The notes: generated by a model not told the origin, from the sequence alone. A DNA stretch of 64,000 nucleotides from Staphylococcus microti (GCF_000934465.1 NZ_JXWY01000031.1:1-64000); one strand, 5' to 3'; shown: positions 11,995 through 24,069, numbered from the stretch's first letter. A program made the numbers and translations.

Positions 11995-12024
11995 GTCAAT
12001 ACTCCTTTCTATAGAGTTTATTTA

Positions 12025-12561
12025 TTATTTACCAGTTTTACCTTCTTTACGGCGAACATATTCACCTTGGTAACGAATACCTTTACCTTTATAAGGTTCT
12101 GGTGGACGAACGTCACGAATTTTAGATGCTGTTGCACCAACTAATTCTTTGTCGATACCTTCAACTTTGACAGTCGTATTTTTTTCTACTGAGAAAGTAA
12201 TACCTTCAGCAGCTTCGATTTCAACTGGATGAGAATAACCAACGTTTAATACAAGTTTAGAACCTTGAACTTGTGCACGGTAACCAACACCGATAAGTTC
12301 TAAAGTTTTTTCGTATCCTTTAGATACACCTTGTACCATATTATTGATTAACGCACGAGTTGTACCATGAACAGTTCTGTGTTCTTTAGAATCTGATGGT
12401 CTTACAACTTCAAGTGTGTTTTCTTCTTGTTTATAAGTCATTTCTGGGTTTAAAGTTTGTGATAATTCACCTTTTGGTCCTTTAACAGAAACTGTACTAC
12501 CATCGATAGTAACAGTTACATCGCTAGGGATCTCAATAATTTTTTTACCAACACGGCTCAT
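12025..12561 (-). CDS. rplF: 50S ribosomal protein L6
   Basis: L6 (uL6), 178 aa, two repeated domains near the factor-binding centre. [15 protein letters not shown] at the N-terminus and the C-terminal [13 protein letters not shown] signature are present. Confidence 0.98.
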   Translation of the reverse strand: MSRVGKKIIEIPSDVTVTIDGSTVSVKGPKGELSQTLNPEMTYKQEENTLEVVRPSDSKEHRTVHGTTRALINNMVQGVSKGYEKTLELIGVGYRAQVQGSKLVLNVGYSHPVEIEAAEGITFSVEKNTTVKVEGIDKELVGATASKIRDVRPPEPYKGKGIRYQGEYVRRKEGKTGK

Positions 12562-12589
12562 GTTATGGCACCTCCTTATTTATTTAATA

Positions 12590-12988
12590 TTACCAAATGT
12601 ATGCTAATACTTCGCCACCAACGTTACGTTTTCTAGCTTCTCTATCAGTGATTACACCTTCAGAAGTAGATACTAATGCAATACCAAGGCCATTTAATAC
12701 TTTAGGCATTTCGCTTGCTTTAGCGTAAACACGTAAACCTGGTTTAGAAATACGTTTTAAGCCTGTAATAACACGCTCGTTGTTTGAACCATATTTCAAG
12801 AATATACGGATAACACCTTGTTTATCATCTTCGATATATTCTACATTTTTGATGAAACCTTCATTTTTAAGGATTTCAGCAATTTCTTTTTTAATGTTTG
12901 ATGCAGGTAACTCCAATTTTTCATGGCGCACCATGTTTGCATTTCTTACACGAGTTAGCATATCTGCAATTGGATCTGACAATGTCAT
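12590..12988 (-). CDS. rpsH: 30S ribosomal protein S8
   Basis: S8 (uS8), 132 aa, a primary 16S rRNA binder. It starts [18 protein letters not shown] and contains the C-terminal [17 protein letters not shown]-binding motif. Confidence 0.98.
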   Translation of the reverse strand: MTLSDPIADMLTRVRNANMVRHEKLELPASNIKKEIAEILKNEGFIKNVEYIEDDKQGVIRIFLKYGSNNERVITGLKRISKPGLRVYAKASEMPKVLNGLGIALVSTSEGVITDREARKRNVGGEVLAYIW

Positions 12989-13020
12989 AGTTTGTTGCCT
13001 CCTTTCAAGAGTTTAATATT

Positions 13021-13206
13021 TTACCAGCTAGCTTTACGTACGCCAGGAATTTGACCTTTGTAAGCTAATTCACGGAAACAAATACGGCAAAGTTTAAATT
13101 TACGATATACTGAGTGTGGACGACCACAGCGTTCACAGCGTGTATATTCACGGACTTGGAACTTTTGTTTACGTTGTTGCTTAGCAACCATTGATTTTTT
13201 AGCCAC
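13021..13206 (-). CDS. rpsN: 30S ribosomal protein S14, zinc type
   Basis: S14 (uS14), 61-aa zinc-binding (type Z) form with CERC and CRIC ligands. This is the housekeeping copy inside the spc block. A second, zinc-independent S14 is known elsewhere in staphylococcal genomes and is not in this window. Confidence 0.97.
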   Translation of the reverse strand: MAKKSMVAKQQRKQKFQVREYTRCERCGRPHSVYRKFKLCRICFRELAYKGQIPGVRKASW

Positions 13207-13227
13207 TTATTTAGCCTCCTTCAGAGA

Positions 13228-13767
13228 TTATTTTTGAAATGGCATACCGAATTGTGTTAACAATTCACGAGCTTCCTCGTCAGTGTTAGCAGTCGTTACG
13301 ATAACGATATCCATTCCACGTACTTTTGATACTTTATCATAGTCAATCTCAGGGAAAATTAATTGTTCTTTAACACCTAATGTGTAGTTACCACGACCGT
13401 CGAATGCATTTTTAGATACACCGCGGAAGTCACGTACACGTGGAAGTGATACAGAAATTAATTTATCTAAGAATTCGTACATTCTTTCACCACGTAATGT
13501 TACTTTTGCACCAATTGGCATACCTTCACGTAAACGGAATGTCGCAACTGATTTTTTAGCTTTTGTGATTAATGGTTTTTGACCAGTGATTGCTGTTAAT
13601 TCTTCAACAGCTGTGTCCAATACTTTAGAGTTTTGAACTGCGTCACCAACACCCATGTTCACAACGATTTTGTCAATTTTAGGTACTTGCATTACTGAAC
13701 TGTAATTGAATTTTTTAACTAAGTTCTCTGTAACTTCTGAGTTAAATTTTTCTTTCAAACGATTCAA
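13228..13767 (-). CDS. rplE: 50S ribosomal protein L5
   Basis: L5 (uL5), 179 aa from the chosen start, carries 5S rRNA into the central protuberance. Conserved [23 protein letters not shown] and [19 protein letters not shown] are present. The start is TTG at 13765-13767: the family N-terminus NRLKEKF begins right after it and GGAGG lies 8 bases upstream. The GTG six codons earlier overlaps that ribosome binding site. Confidence 0.96.
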   Translation of the reverse strand: MNRLKEKFNSEVTENLVKKFNYSSVMQVPKIDKIVVNMGVGDAVQNSKVLDTAVEELTAITGQKPLITKAKKSVATFRLREGMPIGAKVTLRGERMYEFLDKLISVSLPRVRDFRGVSKNAFDGRGNYTLGVKEQLIFPEIDYDKVSKVRGMDIVIVTTANTDEEARELLTQFGMPFQK

Positions 13768-13791
13768 AGTGGATCCTCCTTTCACCTGTTA

Positions 13792-14109
13792 TTATTTATT
13801 AGACTTGATTTCTTCGCCAGATTTTTTTGCGATACGAACTTTTTTACCGTCAACAAATTTGTAGCCTACACGAGTAGGTTCGTTTGTTTTAGGGTCTAAT
13901 ACTTGTACGTTAGAAACATGAATAGCAGCTTCTGTTTCTAAGATTCCACCTTCAGGATTGAATTGCGTTGGTTTTTGGTGTTTTTTGATCATGTTAACAC
14001 CTTCAACAACTACACGGTCTTTTTTAGGTTGAGTTGCTACAACTTTACCTGTTTTACCTTTGTCTTTTCCTGCAATAACGATAACATTGTCACCTTTTTT
14101 AATATGCAT
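13792..14109 (-). CDS. rplX: 50S ribosomal protein L24
   Basis: L24 (uL24), 105 aa, assembly initiator protein with the KOW motif ([18 protein letters not shown]). It lies 24 bp upstream of the L5 start. Confidence 0.98.
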   Translation of the reverse strand: MHIKKGDNVIVIAGKDKGKTGKVVATQPKKDRVVVEGVNMIKKHQKPTQFNPEGGILETEAAIHVSNVQVLDPKTNEPTRVGYKFVDGKKVRIAKKSGEEIKSNK

Positions 14110-14148
14110 GTGGGCACCTCCTTGAATTTGTTTATAAATGATTACTAA

Positions 14149-14538
<390 letters not shown>

Positions 14539-14549
14539 TTAAATAGTCA

Positions 14550-14813
14550 TTAAATGATTACTGATTCTTCGACAATTTCTACTAAACGGAAACGTTTTGT
14601 CGCTGATAAAGGACGCGTTTCTTGAATTTTAACAATATCTCCTAATTTAGCTGAATTGTTTTCATCATGTGTTTTGTATTTTTTTGAGTATTTAACACGT
14701 TTACCATATAGTTTGTGTGTTTTGTAAGTTTCAACTAAAACAGTGATTGTTTTGTCCATTTTATCTGAAACAACTTTACCAACGTAAACTTTACGATCAT
14801 TTCTTTCGCTCAC
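14550..14813 (-). CDS. rpsQ: 30S ribosomal protein S17
   Basis: S17 (uS17), 87 aa, an OB-fold primary rRNA binder. The product reads [20 protein letters not shown] after the start. I chose GTG at 14811-14813, with GAGGAGG 8 bases upstream, because it reproduces the staphylococcal N-terminus. The seven extra codons of the longer frame overlap that ribosome binding site. Confidence 0.96.
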
Positions 14814-14837
14814 TTTAGTAACCTCCTCTTTCAACTA

Positions 14838-15047
14838 TTATTGGTTTGCTTTACCTTGTTCTAATTCTCTTTCACGTGCAACAGTTTTTAGACGCGCGAT
14901 CGTTTTTCTTACTGTTTTGATGCGTGCAGTCTCTTCTAATTGACCTGTAGCTAATTGAAAGCGTAGGTTAAAAAGCTCTTCTTTTGAAGATTTGATTTGC
15001 TCTTCGATTTCTGAAGTGGTTAAGTCTCTAATTTCCTTAGCTTTCAT
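14838..15047 (-). CDS. rpmC: 50S ribosomal protein L29
   Basis: L29 (uL29), 69 aa, two long helices at the tunnel exit, part of the docking site for trigger factor and SRP. The start is ATG at 15045-15047 ([14 protein letters not shown]). The frame is open 8 codons further, but those codons lie inside rplP. It overlaps rplP by 11 bp. Confidence 0.97.
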   Translation of the reverse strand: MKAKEIRDLTTSEIEEQIKSSKEELFNLRFQLATGQLEETARIKTVRKTIARLKTVARERELEQGKANQ

Positions 15048-15471
15048 TTGATTCACCACCCAATTCTTCACGTTTTACAAACTTCGTTTTAACTGGAAGT
15101 TTGTGGCTTGCTAAACGTAGTGCTTCACGCGCAACTTCTTCAGATACGCCTGCTACTTCAAATAATACTCTACCTGGTTTAACTACTGCGATCCAGCCTT
15201 CAACCGCACCTTTACCAGCACCCATACGTACTTCTAAAGGTTTTTGTGTGTATGGCGTGTGAGGGAAGATTTTAATCCAAACTTTCCCGCCACGTTTCAT
15301 GTAACGTGTCATAGCAATACGAGCTGATTCGATTTGACGAGAAGTGATCCAAGAAGTTGTAGTTGCTTGAAGACCAAACTCACCAAATGTTACAAAGTTA
15401 CCGCCTTTAGAACGACCTTTTGTGTCAGGACGATGTTGACGACGATATTTTACACGCTTTGGTAGTAACAT
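15037..15471 (-). CDS. rplP: 50S ribosomal protein L16
   Basis: L16 (uL16), 144 aa, positions A-site tRNA and the CCA end. [21 protein letters not shown] at the N-terminus and the [20 protein letters not shown] segment are conserved. Confidence 0.98.
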   Translation of the reverse strand: MLLPKRVKYRRQHRPDTKGRSKGGNFVTFGEFGLQATTTSWITSRQIESARIAMTRYMKRGGKVWIKIFPHTPYTQKPLEVRMGAGKGAVEGWIAVVKPGRVLFEVAGVSEEVAREALRLASHKLPVKTKFVKREELGGESNES

Positions 15472-15473
15472 AA

Positions 15474-16127
15474 TTATTTTCCTCCTTCACTATTTTTCTT
15501 AGTAGGAAGAACTTCACCACGATAAATCCATACTTTAACACCTAACTTACCGTAAGTTGTGTCAGCTTCTGCATGTGCATAATCAATGTCAGCACGTAAT
15601 GTATGAAGTGGTACAGTTCCTTCTGAATATTGTTCAGCACGCGCGATGTCAGCGCCACCTAAACGACCTGATACTTGAGTTTTGATACCTTTCGCACCAA
15701 GTTTCATTGCTCTACCAATTGCTTGTTTTTGTACACGACGGAATGATGCACGGTTTTCTAATTGACGTGCAATGTTTTCAGCAACTAAACGAGCATCAAG
15801 ATCAACTTTCTTGATTTCAACTACGTTGATGTGAACTTTTTTATCAGTCAATTGGTTTAATTTGTTACGAAGTTTTTCAATTTCTGAACCGCCTTTACCG
15901 ATTACCATACCTGGTTTACCAGTGTGAATTGCAATGTTGATGCGGTTAGCAGCACGCTCGATCTCAACGTGAGATACTGAAGCGTCTTTCAATGCTTTAT
16001 CAATAAATTTACGAATTTTTAAGTCTTCGTGTAAAAGTGATGCGAAGTCTTTTTCTGCATACCATTTAGCTTCCCAGTCACGAATTACACCAACACGAAG
16101 TCCGATTGGATTAATTTTTTGACCCAC
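15474..16127 (-). CDS. rpsC: 30S ribosomal protein S3
   Basis: S3 (uS3), 217 aa, lines the mRNA entry tunnel. It has the KH-domain [18 protein letters not shown] motif and the C-terminal [16 protein letters not shown]. It lies 2 bp before rplP. Confidence 0.98.
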   Translation of the reverse strand: MGQKINPIGLRVGVIRDWEAKWYAEKDFASLLHEDLKIRKFIDKALKDASVSHVEIERAANRINIAIHTGKPGMVIGKGGSEIEKLRNKLNQLTDKKVHINVVEIKKVDLDARLVAENIARQLENRASFRRVQKQAIGRAMKLGAKGIKTQVSGRLGGADIARAEQYSEGTVPLHTLRADIDYAHAEADTTYGKLGVKVWIYRGEVLPTKKNSEGGK

Positions 16128-16151
16128 AATGTTCCCTCCTTAATGATTTGA

Positions 16152-16505
16152 TTAAGCTTCTTGAGCTTCTTCTTTACCGTCACTTACTACGATAGTGATA
16201 TGGCTTGTTCTTTTGTTAATAGCACTTGCACGTCCTTGAGCACGTGGACGGAAACGTTTTAAAGTTGGTCCTTCGTTAGCGTAAGCTTCTTTAACAACTA
16301 ATTCGTCTGTGTTCATACCATAGTTGTGTTCAGCATTAGCTAAAGCGGACATTAATAATTTTTCTACTACTGGAGAAGAAGCTTTATTTGTTAATTTCAA
16401 AATAGCTACTGCTTCTCTTACGTCTTTACCTCGGATTAGGTCTAATACTAATCGTACTTTACGAGGTGCGATTCTGATAGTTCTAGCAACCGCTTTTGCT
16501 TCCAT
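16152..16505 (-). CDS. rplV: 50S ribosomal protein L22
   Basis: L22 (uL22), 117 aa, whose beta-hairpin (about residues 80-95, [19 protein letters not shown]) reaches into the exit tunnel. Changes in this loop are a known route to macrolide resistance; no insertion or deletion is evident here. Confidence 0.98.
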   Translation of the reverse strand: MEAKAVARTIRIAPRKVRLVLDLIRGKDVREAVAILKLTNKASSPVVEKLLMSALANAEHNYGMNTDELVVKEAYANEGPTLKRFRPRAQGRASAINKRTSHITIVVSDGKEEAQEA

Positions 16506-16537
16506 TCGTATTTCCTCCTCTACTTACTAGAAATGTT

Positions 16538-16816
16538 TTATCTTCTTGTTTTCTTATCGTCTGCAGCATGTCCTTTGAAAGTACGTGTTGGAGCAAATTC
16601 ACCTAATTTGTGACCAACCATATCTTCAGTTACATATACAGGTACATGTTTACGTCCATCGTATACAGCGAATGTATGTCCGATAAAGTTTGGGAAAATT
16701 GTTGAACGACGTGACCAAGTTTTGATTACTTGTTTCTTTTGGCTATCGCCTTGAGCTTCAACTTTTTTCATTAAGTGCTCATCGACGAAAGGTCCCTTTT
16801 TAATACTACGAGCCAT
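16538..16816 (-). CDS. rpsS: 30S ribosomal protein S19
   Basis: S19 (uS19), 92 aa, in the 30S head, complexed with S13. [20 protein letters not shown] and [13 protein letters not shown] are conserved. Confidence 0.98.
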   Translation of the reverse strand: MARSIKKGPFVDEHLMKKVEAQGDSQKKQVIKTWSRRSTIFPNFIGHTFAVYDGRKHVPVYVTEDMVGHKLGEFAPTRTFKGHAADDKKTRR

Positions 16817-16880
16817 AATGGCGCCTCCTTTCTTATTATGTGCGTGCAGCGATTACGCCGCACACCCAAATAAGCTATTT

Positions 16881-17714
16881 TTATTTTTTCTTACGTCCAC
16901 GTACGATAAGTTTGTCTGAACGTTTCTTACCACGACGTGTTTTCTTACCAAGCGTTGGTTTACCCCAAGGTGACATTGGAGATGGACGGCCGATTGGCGC
17001 GCGACCTTCACCACCACCGTGTGGGTGATCGTTAGGGTTCATTACAGAACCACGAACTGTTGGTCTCTTACCTAACCATCTTGATTTACCAGCTTTACCG
17101 ATGTTAACAAGTTCGTGTTGGAGGTTACCAACTTGTCCAACTGTTGCACGGCAAGTTGAAAGAATCATACGTACTTCACCAGAACGAAGTCTTACAAGTA
17201 CATATTTACCTTCTTTACCTAATACTTGAGCGCTTGCACCAGCAGAACGCGCGATTTGACCACCACGGCCAGGTTTTAATTCGATGTTGTGAATTACTGT
17301 ACCTACAGGAATGTCTTTTAATTGAAGTGCGTTACCAACTTTGATGTCGGCTTCTGAACCACTTTCAACGATTTGACCTACTTGTAAGCCTTTAGGTGCG
17401 ATGATGTAACGTTTTTCACCATCTGCATATACGATTAACGCGATATTCGCTGATCTGTTTGGATCGTATTGAATTGAATCTACTTTACCAGCGATTCCGT
17501 CTTTATTACGTTTGAAATCAATCACACGGTATTGACGTTTGTGTCCACCACCGTGATGGCGTACAGTCAATTTACCTTGGTTGTTACGACCCGCTTTTTT
17601 CGGTAGCGGTTGTAATAATGACTTTTCAGGTTTTGACTCTGTAATTTCAGAGAAATCTAATGTAGTCATATTACGACGACCATTAGTAATTGGCTTATAA
17701 TGTTTAAGAGCCAT
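16881..17714 (-). CDS. rplB: 50S ribosomal protein L2
   Basis: L2 (uL2), 277 aa, needed for subunit association and peptidyl transfer. The C-terminal [20 protein letters not shown] block, with the histidine near the active centre, is intact. A 64-bp gap separates it from rpsS. Confidence 0.99.
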   Translation of the reverse strand: MALKHYKPITNGRRNMTTLDFSEITESKPEKSLLQPLPKKAGRNNQGKLTVRHHGGGHKRQYRVIDFKRNKDGIAGKVDSIQYDPNRSANIALIVYADGEKRYIIAPKGLQVGQIVESGSEADIKVGNALQLKDIPVGTVIHNIELKPGRGGQIARSAGASAQVLGKEGKYVLVRLRSGEVRMILSTCRATVGQVGNLQHELVNIGKAGKSRWLGKRPTVRGSVMNPNDHPHGGGEGRAPIGRPSPMSPWGKPTLGKKTRRGKKRSDKLIVRGRKKK

Positions 17715-17745
17715 TGTCGTTTACCTCCTTAATGGTAATTTGATT

Positions 17746-18021
17746 TTAGTTGAATAAGTCGATTTGACCTTCTTTTAATGTAACAATCGCTTTACGGCGT
17801 TTGTTTGTATAGCCTTGGTAACGGCCCATACGTTTTTTCTTAGGTTTGTAGTTGATGATGTTGACATTTGCAACTTTTACATCAAAGATTTCTTCTACAG
17901 CTGTTTTGACTTGTGTTTTGTTTGCACGAACATCAACGTCAAAAGTGTATTTATCTTCAGCCATTGCTTCAGATGATTTCTCAGTGATTACGGGGCGCTT
18001 TAAAATGTCTCTTGCTTCCAT
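17746..18021 (-). CDS. rplW: 50S ribosomal protein L23
   Basis: L23 (uL23), 91 aa, at the tunnel exit; anchors trigger factor. It starts [18 protein letters not shown]. Its ATG overlaps the rplD stop region by one base, indicating coupling. Confidence 0.98.
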   Translation of the reverse strand: MEARDILKRPVITEKSSEAMAEDKYTFDVDVRANKTQVKTAVEEIFDVKVANVNIINYKPKKKRMGRYQGYTNKRRKAIVTLKEGQIDLFN

Positions 18022-18641
18022 TATGCGAGCACCTCCTCAACTTTTTTAGCTGCTTCTTCAGTGATTAATACACTGTCAGCATGTGTTAAATCTAATACAT
18101 TTAAACCTTCAGGTGTTGTGATTTGTACACCAGGGATGTTGCGTGCTGATAATTCAACATTTACATCGTTAAGAGTGACAACTAAAACTTTTTTAGGTAA
18201 TTCTAAGTTTGTTAAAGTTGTTTTAAATTCTTTTGTTTTTGGTGCTTCTAAGTTGAAGCTGTCAACGATTTTGAATTCATTTTCTTGAACTTTGAATGAA
18301 AGTGCTGATTTTAATGCTAAGCGACGCATTTTCTTAGGCATTTTGTATGCATAGCTTCTTGGTGTTGGTCCGAATACAACACCACCACCACGCCATTGTG
18401 GAGCACGGATTGTACCTTGACGTGCACGACCTGTACCTTTTTGTCTCCATGGTTTACGTCCACCACCACGAACTGCTGAACGGTTCTTTACCGCGTGAGT
18501 TCCTTGGCGTAATGAAGCACGTTGTAATTGAATTGCTTCAAATAATACATCATTGTTTGGTTCGATTGCGAATACCGCATCGCTAAGTTCAACTGAACCT
18601 GCTTTAGTTCCGTCAACTTTTAATACATCATAATTTGCCAT
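18021..18641 (-). CDS. rplD: 50S ribosomal protein L4
   Basis: L4 (uL4), 206 aa, with the extended tunnel loop ([20 protein letters not shown]) conserved. In Gammaproteobacteria L4 autoregulates the S10 operon; no equivalent is established in Firmicutes. Confidence 0.98.
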   Translation of the reverse strand: MANYDVLKVDGTKAGSVELSDAVFAIEPNNDVLFEAIQLQRASLRQGTHAVKNRSAVRGGGRKPWRQKGTGRARQGTIRAPQWRGGGVVFGPTPRSYAYKMPKKMRRLALKSALSFKVQENEFKIVDSFNLEAPKTKEFKTTLTNLELPKKVLVVTLNDVNVELSARNIPGVQITTPEGLNVLDLTHADSVLITEEAAKKVEEVLA

Positions 18642-18667
18642 TATGCATTTCCTCCTTTCGCTACTAA

Positions 18668-19327
18668 TTATTTATTAGCTTTAATCGCTGATTGGATTTG
18701 TACAAAACCTTTTTTAGGACCAGGTACGTTACCTTTTACTAAAATTACGCTGTTTTCCGTATCTACTTGAACAACTTCTAAGTTTTGAACAGTTACAGTA
18801 TTACCACCCATGCGGCCTGGTAATTTTTGTCCTTTAAATACACGTGATGCGTCTGACGCCATACCGATTGAACCTGGTGCTCTGTGGAAATGAGAACCGT
18901 GTGACATTGGTCCACGTGCTTGATTGTGACGCTTGATCGCACCTTGGAAACCTTTACCTTTTGAAGTTCCTGTTACGTCAATTACGTCGCCTACTTCGAA
19001 TGTATCTACTGAGACTTCTTGACCTACTTCGTATTCGTCAACATTAACGTTTCTGAATTCACGAATGAAGCGCTTAGGTGCTGTGCCAGCTTTTTTAGCG
19101 TGACCTTCAGCAGGTTTGTTTGCATATTTATTCGTTTTGCTACCTTTTTTATATGCTTCTTTGTTTTCAAAACCGATTTGGATCGCGTTGTAGCCATCAA
19201 CTTCTTCAGTTTTCTTTTGTAATACTACGTTCTCTTTTGCTTCGATTACTGTTACAGGAATTAAGTCTCCGTTTTCACCGAATACTTGAGTCATACCAAT
19301 TTTTCTTCCTAAGATTCCTTTGGTCAT
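18668..19327 (-). CDS. rplC: 50S ribosomal protein L3
   Basis: L3 (uL3), 219 aa, extends to the peptidyl transferase centre. [16 protein letters not shown] and the [20 protein letters not shown] loop near residue 145, where linezolid-linked substitutions are known to fall, look normal. Confidence 0.98.
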   Translation of the reverse strand: MTKGILGRKIGMTQVFGENGDLIPVTVIEAKENVVLQKKTEEVDGYNAIQIGFENKEAYKKGSKTNKYANKPAEGHAKKAGTAPKRFIREFRNVNVDEYEVGQEVSVDTFEVGDVIDVTGTSKGKGFQGAIKRHNQARGPMSHGSHFHRAPGSIGMASDASRVFKGQKLPGRMGGNTVTVQNLEVVQVDTENSVILVKGNVPGPKKGFVQIQSAIKANK

Positions 19328-19355
19328 CGAAAGTCCACCTCCTAAAAAATTTTAA

Positions 19356-19794
<439 letters not shown>

Positions 19795-19800
19795 TTAGAT

Positions 19801-19829
19801 ATTTTACAAGAAATAGCACCGTTTGGCAA
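19801..19829 (-). promoter_or_regulatory. sigma-A promoter of rpsJ-rplQ
   Basis: Minus-strand -35 TTGCCA (19824-19829), 17-bp spacer, -10 TAAAAT (19801-19806). It is the best promoter match upstream of rpsJ. The 339-bp gap to the next gene holds this, the leader and the divergent promoter at 19939-19967. Confidence 0.7.
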
Positions 19830-19938
19830 CAATTTCCTGCAAATTAATTTATCTAATCACATACCATGTCATTTTACTGTATATGGGCGTTGAGTTCAAC
19901 CATTTATGCAAAAAAATTTTACGAATGCTTACTTCTTT

Positions 19939-19967
19939 TTGTTCTTTGCTGTTAAATTGATTATAAT
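19939..19967 (+). promoter_or_regulatory. promoter of the 131-aa membrane protein gene
   Basis: Plus-strand -10 TATAAT (19962-19967, perfect), 17-bp spacer, weak -35 TTGTTC (19939-19944). Confidence 0.6.
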
Positions 19968-20003
19968 AGAAATAATTAAATGTTAATTTGTGAGGTATAG
20001 CTT

Positions 20004-20399
20004 ATGACCAAAAATATAAAAACATCGTTAACTATATTAGCTTTGATTGCACTTATTTCTGAATTTATTGCGGGTTTTCCATTTTTAGGTGGCTGGTATG
20101 TATTAGCACTCGGATGGCAGCCTTTAGCGTTTAATATTTTCATTTATGTTGTGATGGTTTTAATTTTAGTTTTTGATAAACAAAACTCAATTCGCCCAAT
20201 GGTATTGATTCCGCTCATCGGTGCAATCGTTAACTGTATTGCAATCATTCCGTTTTTAGGTATGTTACTCCATTGGTTAATGCTTGCGTTACTTATCTTT
20301 TTGTTATTTATTTTATTCGCAACACCTGTTTACTTACCGAACGCGCATGCACGTGTCGTATATGAAGATGATTACCCACAACGTAAGAGATTGAAATAA
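20004..20399 (+). CDS. small integral membrane protein, function unknown
   Basis: 131 aa with four predicted membrane segments (roughly residues 7-27, 33-58, 66-82 and 86-110) and a charged cytoplasmic-looking tail (EDDYPQRKRLK). A ribosome binding site (GAGGT) lies 8 bases before the ATG and a perfect -10 box lies upstream. It is transcribed divergently from the S10 operon and converges on pbuG across a strong bidirectional terminator. I do not recognise a named family, and there is no catalytic motif. Confidence 0.8.
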   Translation: MTKNIKTSLTILALIALISEFIAGFPFLGGWYVLALGWQPLAFNIFIYVVMVLILVFDKQNSIRPMVLIPLIGAIVNCIAIIPFLGMLLHWLMLALLIFLLFILFATPVYLPNAHARVVYEDDYPQRKRLK

Positions 20400-20433
20400 C
20401 TATATTATATGAAGGAACTTGTCATTAATATTA

Positions 20434-20477
20434 AAAAGCGTCGATACAATTCGTAACTGAGTTGTATCGACGCTTTA
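20434..20477. terminator. bidirectional terminator
   Basis: A perfect 15-bp inverted repeat (AAAGCGTCGATACAA and its complement) with a 12-base loop lies between the convergent membrane-protein and pbuG genes. Confidence 0.85.
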
Positions 20478-20484
20478 TTATTGT

Positions 20485-21819
20485 TTAACCGTGAACAAAA
20501 ACAAAATATAAGATGAAGATAACCATTAATCCGTACATGATTGGATGTACTTCTTTTTGACGCTTTGTTAATAACATTGTGATTGGATAGAAAATAAATC
20601 CACACGCAATACCTGTTGCAATTGAATATGATAAAGGCATCATAATGATCGTAACAAATGCTGGTACTGCTACTTCAAATTTTTTCCAACTGATTTCCGC
20701 TAAGTTCGATGCCATTAAAACACCGACTACAACAAGTGCTGGCGTTGTGACAGCAGATGTTACAACCGCCATCAAAGGACTAAAGAATAATGCTAGTAAG
20801 AAACAGATACCTGTAACAATGCTGGCAAGTCCTGTGCGCGCACCAACGGCTACACCTGATGTTGATTCGATGTAAGATGTTGTCGTTGTTGTACCAAAGA
20901 TTGCACCTGTCATTGTAGCTAATGAATCGGCAAAAAGTGCTCGTCCTGCACGTGGTAACTTGTTGTCTTTCATAAATCCTGCTTGTGAAGCAACTGCTAC
21001 GATTGTCCCTGCTGTATCGAAAAAGTCGATAAACAAGAACGTTAGAATAACGATTAAAAATTGAATCGTAAATAATTGTGCTGGATCTTGGAATGATTCA
21101 AAGGCTGCACCAAATGTTGGGGCGATGCTAGGAATTTTACCTACTACGCCTGTCGGTGGTGCGATTTGATGCGTTAACAGCCCTGCAATCGCTGTTAAGA
21201 CCATACCTAAGAAAATGGCACCTGAAACTTTTTTCGCGTAAAGAATCACTGTAATGACAATCCCGAATACGGCGAGTAAAACAGGTGGATCTGTAATTTT
21301 ACCTAGTGTTACAAGTGTCGCATCGTTGTTGACAATAATGCCTGAGCTTTGCAAACCAACAAAAGTAATGAATAAACCGATACCTGAAGATACGGCCATC
21401 TTCATTTCAAATGGTATTGCATTAATAATCGTTTCCCTCAAACCTGTTGCTGTTAAAATTGCAAAGAATAATCCTGAAAAGAATACGCCTGTTAAACCAA
21501 CTTGCCATGGAATCCCCATTGTTAAAACAACTGTAAACGCGAAAAATGCGTTTAATCCCATTCCTGGTGCAAGTGCGATTGGATAACGGGCAATTAGTCC
21601 CATAAACATACAACCTACAAAGGCTGCAAGTGCTGTTGCTACAAAAATAGCTCCTTGATCCATTTTTTGGTCGGCAGGTATACCATCAACGCCTGCTAAA
21701 CTCAAAACTTGTGGGTTGACAGCTAAAATATATGCCATCGATAAAAATGTTGTAAGACCACCAAGAATTTCTCGTTTATAATTCGTTTGGTGCTCATCAA
21801 AGCGGAAGTATCGTCTCAC
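20485..21819 (-). CDS. pbuG: NCS2/AzgA-type hypoxanthine-guanine permease
   Basis: 444-aa purine permease of the AzgA-like branch of the nucleobase-cation symporter-2 superfamily, with 12-14 membrane segments. Recognisable motifs are GGLTTFLSMAYILAVNP at the N-terminus, ALAPGMGLNAFFAF in TM3 and FIDFFDTAGTIV near residue 265. PbuG takes up hypoxanthine and guanine for salvage. A bipartite PurR-box operator and a good promoter lie upstream, so purine-responsive repression is expected. I see no purine riboswitch here. Confidence 0.9.
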   Translation of the reverse strand: MRRYFRFDEHQTNYKREILGGLTTFLSMAYILAVNPQVLSLAGVDGIPADQKMDQGAIFVATALAAFVGCMFMGLIARYPIALAPGMGLNAFFAFTVVLTMGIPWQVGLTGVFFSGLFFAILTATGLRETIINAIPFEMKMAVSSGIGLFITFVGLQSSGIIVNNDATLVTLGKITDPPVLLAVFGIVITVILYAKKVSGAIFLGMVLTAIAGLLTHQIAPPTGVVGKIPSIAPTFGAAFESFQDPAQLFTIQFLIVILTFLFIDFFDTAGTIVAVASQAGFMKDNKLPRAGRALFADSLATMTGAIFGTTTTTSYIESTSGVAVGARTGLASIVTGICFLLALFFSPLMAVVTSAVTTPALVVVGVLMASNLAEISWKKFEVAVPAFVTIIMMPLSYSIATGIACGFIFYPITMLLTKRQKEVHPIMYGLMVIFILYFVFVHG

Positions 21820-21852
21820 TGTAATTGGCTCCTTTATTTAAAATACTCATTT

Positions 21853-21881
21853 ATTCTAATACGGGCATTACAGAATTTCAA
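21853..21881 (-). promoter_or_regulatory. pbuG promoter
   Basis: Minus-strand -35 TTGAAA (21876-21881), 17-bp spacer, -10 TAGAAT (21853-21858). It sits just downstream of the PurR boxes. Confidence 0.8.
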
Positions 21882-21885
21882 TAAC

Positions 21886-21929
21886 AAATACGAACTTTAT
21901 ATCATTTTTTTGAGATTATGTTCGATTTT
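21886..21929. promoter_or_regulatory. PurR operator (two divergent PurBoxes) of pbuG
   Basis: AAATACGAACTTTAT (21886-21900) and the inverted ATTATGTTCGATTTT (21915-21929) place CGAAC and GTTCG exactly 24 bp apart. Known Gram-positive PurR sites are two inverted PurBoxes with this geometry. It lies directly upstream of the pbuG -35. Confidence 0.8.
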
Positions 21930-21936
21930 CGGACAC

Positions 21937-24069
21937 TTATCCTTTCAATCCTTTTAACGCTTCTTTAAATGGATTGTTTTCCAATTGCTCATCTTTCATA
22001 TATTTTTTCATTTCTCGTTTAGACACTTTGTCTTTACCTTTTTTTTTAAAACGCTTGTCCATTTGTTCTTGTGTTTCTGTATAGCCACAGCTACAGCGGT
22101 ACGTTGCTTGCTTACCGACACCGAACTTCGTTAAACGTTTTTTACATTGTGGACAGCGTGCTTTCGTTTGTGTCTTTACATCTTTTTTCGTCTTGCAGCT
22201 CGGATCCTGACAAACGAGCATCGAGCCATTCTTCGTTTTAACACGCAACATAAACTTGCCACACGTTGGGCATTCTGCTGACGTAAGATTGTCGTGCTTG
22301 TACTGTTGCGCACTATTCTTAATTTCTTCAATAATTTGTTTCGTGAAATCTTTCATTTCACCGATAAATTGCTTGCGCTGAAGTTGTCCTTTTTCAATAC
22401 GCAACAACTTATCTTCCCACTCAGCGGTCATTAACGGGGACGTAAGTGCTTCCGGTGCGAGTTCAAGTATTTGTCGCCCTTTTGAAGTCACTTTAATATT
22501 GCCGCCTTGGCTTTCAATTGCATTCATACTATATAATTTATCGATAATGTCTGCGCGTGTCGCAACCGTACCAATGCCCCCCGTTGCCTTCAGCGTTTGA
22601 GCGGACTTCTTGTCGCGCAACTCAAAGAACTTATCTGGGCGCTCCATCGCTTTCAACAAAGTCCCCTCATTGAAATAAGGCGGTGGAGTCGTTTGATGTG
22701 TCTGAATCACCGGTTCCTGCACCTTCAAGCGCTCTCCCTTCTCAAACTTCGGCGTTTCGTCCTGGCGCATCGCCGTCGTTTGTACACGCTTGAAGCCGAG
22801 TTCAACAGGCTGTTGCATTTGATTCACAAACGTGGCATCTCCCGCACGTGCAATCACTTTTTGTTCGATATAACGATAAGGTGGTGATAACACTTCCAAA
22901 AAGCGTTGCACGATAAGTAAATAGACCTTTTGCTCAGTCGGTGTTAGGTCATGCATGTTCGGACGTACCTCCGTCGGAATAATCGCATGGTGGTCTGATA
23001 CTTTTTGATTATTGATATACTTGGCTTTCACATCAAACTTTTGTTGGACTAACGACTTCGCCACGTCACGATATTCCGTTCCCATCGTCGCTTGTAAACG
23101 TTCCTTCAGAGTCCCTACCATATCCGTTGTTAAATAATTAGAGTCTGTTCTCGGATACGTTACAAGCTTATGACGTTCATAAAGTTGTTGCAGCGTATTT
23201 AACGTCTGCTTTGCACCAAGATGATAGCGCTGATACGCGGCTTGTTGCAAATCCGTCAAGTTGAACAAAGTATTTGGATAAGCTTTCTTTTGTTTCGTCT
23301 CGACAGACATGATTTCCGCTTGTGTATTCGCTATTTGTTCAACGCGTGTTTCCAACTTATGGCGGTCCAGCACACGTCGATCATGTTGGTAGTCAAACTT
23401 AACACCTTTTAAGTTAATCGCTAACGTAAAGTAATCTTGTGGTTTGAACGCCTTAATTTCTTGTTGGCGAAGGTGTACCAGTTGTATCGTTGGGGTTTGT
23501 ACACGTCCGAGTGATAATTGTGCATCATATTTCGTCGTAAGGGCGCGTGTCGCATTAATACCGACAATCCAATCCGCTTCACTTCTCGCCAATGCCGCTT
23601 GATACAAATTGTTATATTGCTTGCCATCTTTGAGATGTTTAAAACCATCACGTATTGCTTTTGTTGTAACAGAGCTGATCCATAAGCGTTTAATCGGCTT
23701 TTGAATTCGTGCTTTATCAATAATAAGACGTGCAACGAGCTCACCTTCACGACCAGCGTCAGTGGCAATAATAATTTGTTTGACATCTTCTCGTTTCATT
23801 AAATGTTGTACCGTATTAAATTGTTTTCGTGTCTTATTAATAATGACGGTTTTCATATGTTTTGGAAGAATCGGTAAATCTTCCATACGCCATTGTTGTA
23901 ATGTTTTATCGTATTGCTCTGGCGTCGCATTGGTTACTAAATGACCAAGCGCCCATGTCACGATATACGTGTTATTTTCGAAATAACCATTTTTCGCTGT
24001 ATTCACTTGTAAAGCTTTCGCAATATCACGACCGACTGACGGTTTCTCAGCTAAAATTAATGCTTTCAT
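21937..24069 (-). CDS. topB: DNA topoisomerase III
   Basis: Type IA topoisomerase, 710 aa, decatenates DNA by single-strand passage. The N-terminal Toprim domain ([28 protein letters not shown] near residue 105) is followed by the active-site segment [12 protein letters not shown], whose tyrosine forms the DNA link. Near residue 620 come a CPTC zinc-ribbon half and then CPQC with CSC, and the tail is lysine-rich. Length is normal for Firmicute TopB. The stop lies 8 bp from the pbuG PurR boxes. Confidence 0.96.
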   Translation of the reverse strand: MKALILAEKPSVGRDIAKALQVNTAKNGYFENNTYIVTWALGHLVTNATPEQYDKTLQQWRMEDLPILPKHMKTVIINKTRKQFNTVQHLMKREDVKQIIIATDAGREGELVARLIIDKARIQKPIKRLWISSVTTKAIRDGFKHLKDGKQYNNLYQAALARSEADWIVGINATRALTTKYDAQLSLGRVQTPTIQLVHLRQQEIKAFKPQDYFTLAINLKGVKFDYQHDRRVLDRHKLETRVEQIANTQAEIMSVETKQKKAYPNTLFNLTDLQQAAYQRYHLGAKQTLNTLQQLYERHKLVTYPRTDSNYLTTDMVGTLKERLQATMGTEYRDVAKSLVQQKFDVKAKYINNQKVSDHHAIIPTEVRPNMHDLTPTEQKVYLLIVQRFLEVLSPPYRYIEQKVIARAGDATFVNQMQQPVELGFKRVQTTAMRQDETPKFEKGERLKVQEPVIQTHQTTPPPYFNEGTLLKAMERPDKFFELRDKKSAQTLKATGGIGTVATRADIIDKLYSMNAIESQGGNIKVTSKGRQILELAPEALTSPLMTAEWEDKLLRIEKGQLQRKQFIGEMKDFTKQIIEEIKNSAQQYKHDNLTSAECPTCGKFMLRVKTKNGSMLVCQDPSCKTKKDVKTQTKARCPQCKKRLTKFGVGKQATYRCSCGYTETQEQMDKRFKKKGKDKVSKREMKKYMKDEQLENNPFKEALKGLKG

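Noticed and set aside
21820-21936. Purine riboswitch upstream of pbuG
   Set aside because: The sequence is explained by PurR boxes and a promoter; the conserved riboswitch loops are not seen.
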